In this document: positions 8,356-9,495 of the stretch, one piece after another
Position numbering within the stretch: the stretch's first letter is position 1
Layout: each line of letters starts with the position of its first letter
DNA from: Rubrivivax sp.
GTDB lineage: Bacteria > Pseudomonadota > Gammaproteobacteria > Burkholderiales > Burkholderiaceae_C
Length of the DNA stretch: 9,495 nucleotides
Reading direction: 5' to 3'
Assembly (NCBI GenBank): GCA_030693565.1
Contig: JAUYAJ010000084.1
Coordinates: 1-9,495, forward strand
Position numbers and translations under genes: made by a program
The notes under the pieces: generated by a model
The model's input: the letters and a program-made list of their open reading frames with translations, nothing else
Told to the model about the DNA's origin: nothing
The model's database searches: none

Positions 8356-9495
8356 ATGAGTTATGTCGTCCTGGCCCGCAAGTACCGTCCGCGCAGCTTC
8401 GAGCAGATGGTTGGGCAGGAGCATGTCGTGCGTGCGCTGACGAACGCGCTCGAACAGCAGCGGCTGCACCACGCCTACCTGTTCACCGGCACCCGCGGCA
8501 TCGGCAAGACCACGGTGTCGCGCATCCTGGCCAAGAGCCTGAACTGCACCGGCGCCGACGGCAAAGGCGGCATCACAGCGCGCCCCTGCGGCGTCTGCAG
8601 CGCCTGCACCGAGATCGACGCCGACCGCTACCTGGACTACATCGAGCTCGACGCCGCCAGCAACCGCAGCATCGACGAGATCCGCGACCTCATCGAACGC
8701 GCGGCCTACAAGCCCGGCGTCGGCCGCTTCAAGGTCTTCATGATCGACGAGGCGCACCAGCTCACCAAGGACGCCTTCAACGCGCTGCTCAAGACGCTGG
8801 AAGAGCCGCCCGAGTACCTCAAGTTCGTGCTCGCCACCACCGACCCCGAGAAGATGCTGCCCACGGTGCTGAGCCGCTGCCTGCAGTTCAACCTGCGGCC
8901 TATGGCGCCCGAAGTGGTGCGCGCCCACCTGGCCCAGGTGCTGGCGGCCGAATCCGTGCCCAGCGACGACGGCGCGCTGCGGTTGCTGTCGCGCGCCGCG
9001 CGCGGCTCGATGCGGGATGGGCTTTCGCTCACCGACCAGGCCATTGCCTACGGCGGCGGCCGGCTCGACGAAGCGGTGGTGCGGGCGATGCTGGGCGCGG
9101 TCGACCGCAGCCATGCGCGCACGCTGGTCGAGGCTTTGGCCGCGCGCGACGGGCCGGCGGTGCTGGCGGCGGTGGACGGGCTGCGCGGCCTGGGGCTGTC
9201 GGCGGCGGCGACGCTGGAAGAGATGGCGACGCTGGCGCAGCAGATGGCGGTCGAGCAGGCGGTGCCGGGGGCGCTCGACGCCAGCGACCCGGGTGCCGAC
9301 GACGCCCGCCGGCTGGCCGCGCTGATGGCGCCCGATGAGACCCAGCTGCTGTACAGCATCGTCATCCACGGCCGCGCCGAACTCAGCCTGATGAGCGACG
9401 AGTACGGGGCGCTGACCATGGTGTTGCTGCGCTGGCTGGCGTTCCCGTCGTCGGGTCGCGCTGGCGCTGCGGTGGCGCCCGCACCGGCACTGGCG
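8356..9495 (+). CDS. dnaX: DNA polymerase III subunit tau/gamma (partial, C-terminus missing)
   Basis: The first 380 residues, open to the right edge. DnaX is the AAA+ clamp-loader ATPase that loads the beta clamp; the full tau form also links the polymerase cores to DnaB. It begins MSYVVLARKYRPRSFEQMVGQ. It then shows Walker A GTRGIGKTT (45-53), a zinc site with Cys64, Cys78, Cys81 and Cys84 (spacing after the first Cys is longer than in E. coli), Walker B FMIDEAH (Asp131, Glu132), LLKTLEEPP (144-152), sensor 1 LATTDP (159-164) and the SRC arginine finger (Arg174). Residues from about 230 form the collar domain. Ala/Pro-rich sequence at the edge is probably the start of the linker before tau domains IV-V. 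The ATG at 8356 is the family start. Whether gamma is made by frameshifting cannot be judged, as that region is outside. Confidence 0.96.
   Translation, partial: MSYVVLARKYRPRSFEQMVGQEHVVRALTNALEQQRLHHAYLFTGTRGIGKTTVSRILAKSLNCTGADGKGGITARPCGVCSACTEIDADRYLDYIELDAASNRSIDEIRDLIERAAYKPGVGRFKVFMIDEAHQLTKDAFNALLKTLEEPPEYLKFVLATTDPEKMLPTVLSRCLQFNLRPMAPEVVRAHLAQVLAAESVPSDDGALRLLSRAARGSMRDGLSLTDQAIAYGGGRLDEAVVRAMLGAVDRSHARTLVEALAARDGPAVLAAVDGLRGLGLSAAATLEEMATLAQQMAVEQAVPGALDASDPGADDARRLAALMAPDETQLLYSIVIHGRAELSLMSDEYGALTMVLLRWLAFPSSGRAGAAVAPAPALA

Noticed and set aside
8302..9369. Minus-strand open frame of 355 codons opposite dnaX
   Set aside because: It is antisense to a clear dnaX, low in complexity, and without recognisable motifs.

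Overview
The window is GC-rich chromosomal DNA with dense coding and short gaps. The housekeeping protein sequences (Rho, type B L31, thioredoxin, DnaX) and the layout suggest a betaproteobacterium of the order Burkholderiales, possibly the Rubrivivax/Leptothrix/Ideonella branch. That placement comes from recalled family resemblance, not from a search.

Layout. Bases 1-276 (minus) hold the N-terminal part of an ArnT-like membrane glycosyltransferase that runs off the left edge. A strong bidirectional intrinsic terminator (320-349) separates it from rpmE (L31 type B, minus, 377-652). Upstream on the same strand lie rho (767-2029) and trxA (2299-2628), so the minus-strand order is trxA, rho, rpmE, as in the widespread trxA-rho pairing. 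Between trxA and rho is a 269-base leader. It contains a perfect TATAAT over the trxA stop, a 23-codon leader ORF with its own Shine-Dalgarno that overlaps the rho start, and an 11-bp perfect inverted repeat that would mask that Shine-Dalgarno. This is a candidate autoregulatory leader analogous in position to E. coli rhoL.

Divergent from trxA is a two-gene plus-strand operon (2778-4601 and 4598-6979, joined by an ATGA overlap). Both products are Ser/Thr-kinase-like proteins fused to an HDOD domain and are clearly paralogous. The second has every catalytic kinase motif plus a C-terminal GAF domain. The first has lost the ATP-binding lysine, the DFG motif and the HRD lysine/asparagine partners, so it is probably a pseudokinase. 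This coupled pseudokinase/kinase pair is the most unusual part of the window.

Convergent with that operon, on the minus strand, are a 4.5S SRP RNA gene (about 7017-7116) and a PurM-superfamily protein (7163-8293) that departs clearly from canonical AIR synthetase. Divergent from the PurM-like gene is dnaX (8356 to past the right edge), the DNA polymerase III tau/gamma subunit. The 62-base gap between these two genes has a -10-like hexamer only 6-7 bases before each ATG, so both transcripts may be leaderless.

No gene-free stretch exceeds 300 bases. I saw no mobile element, tRNA, rRNA or CRISPR array.
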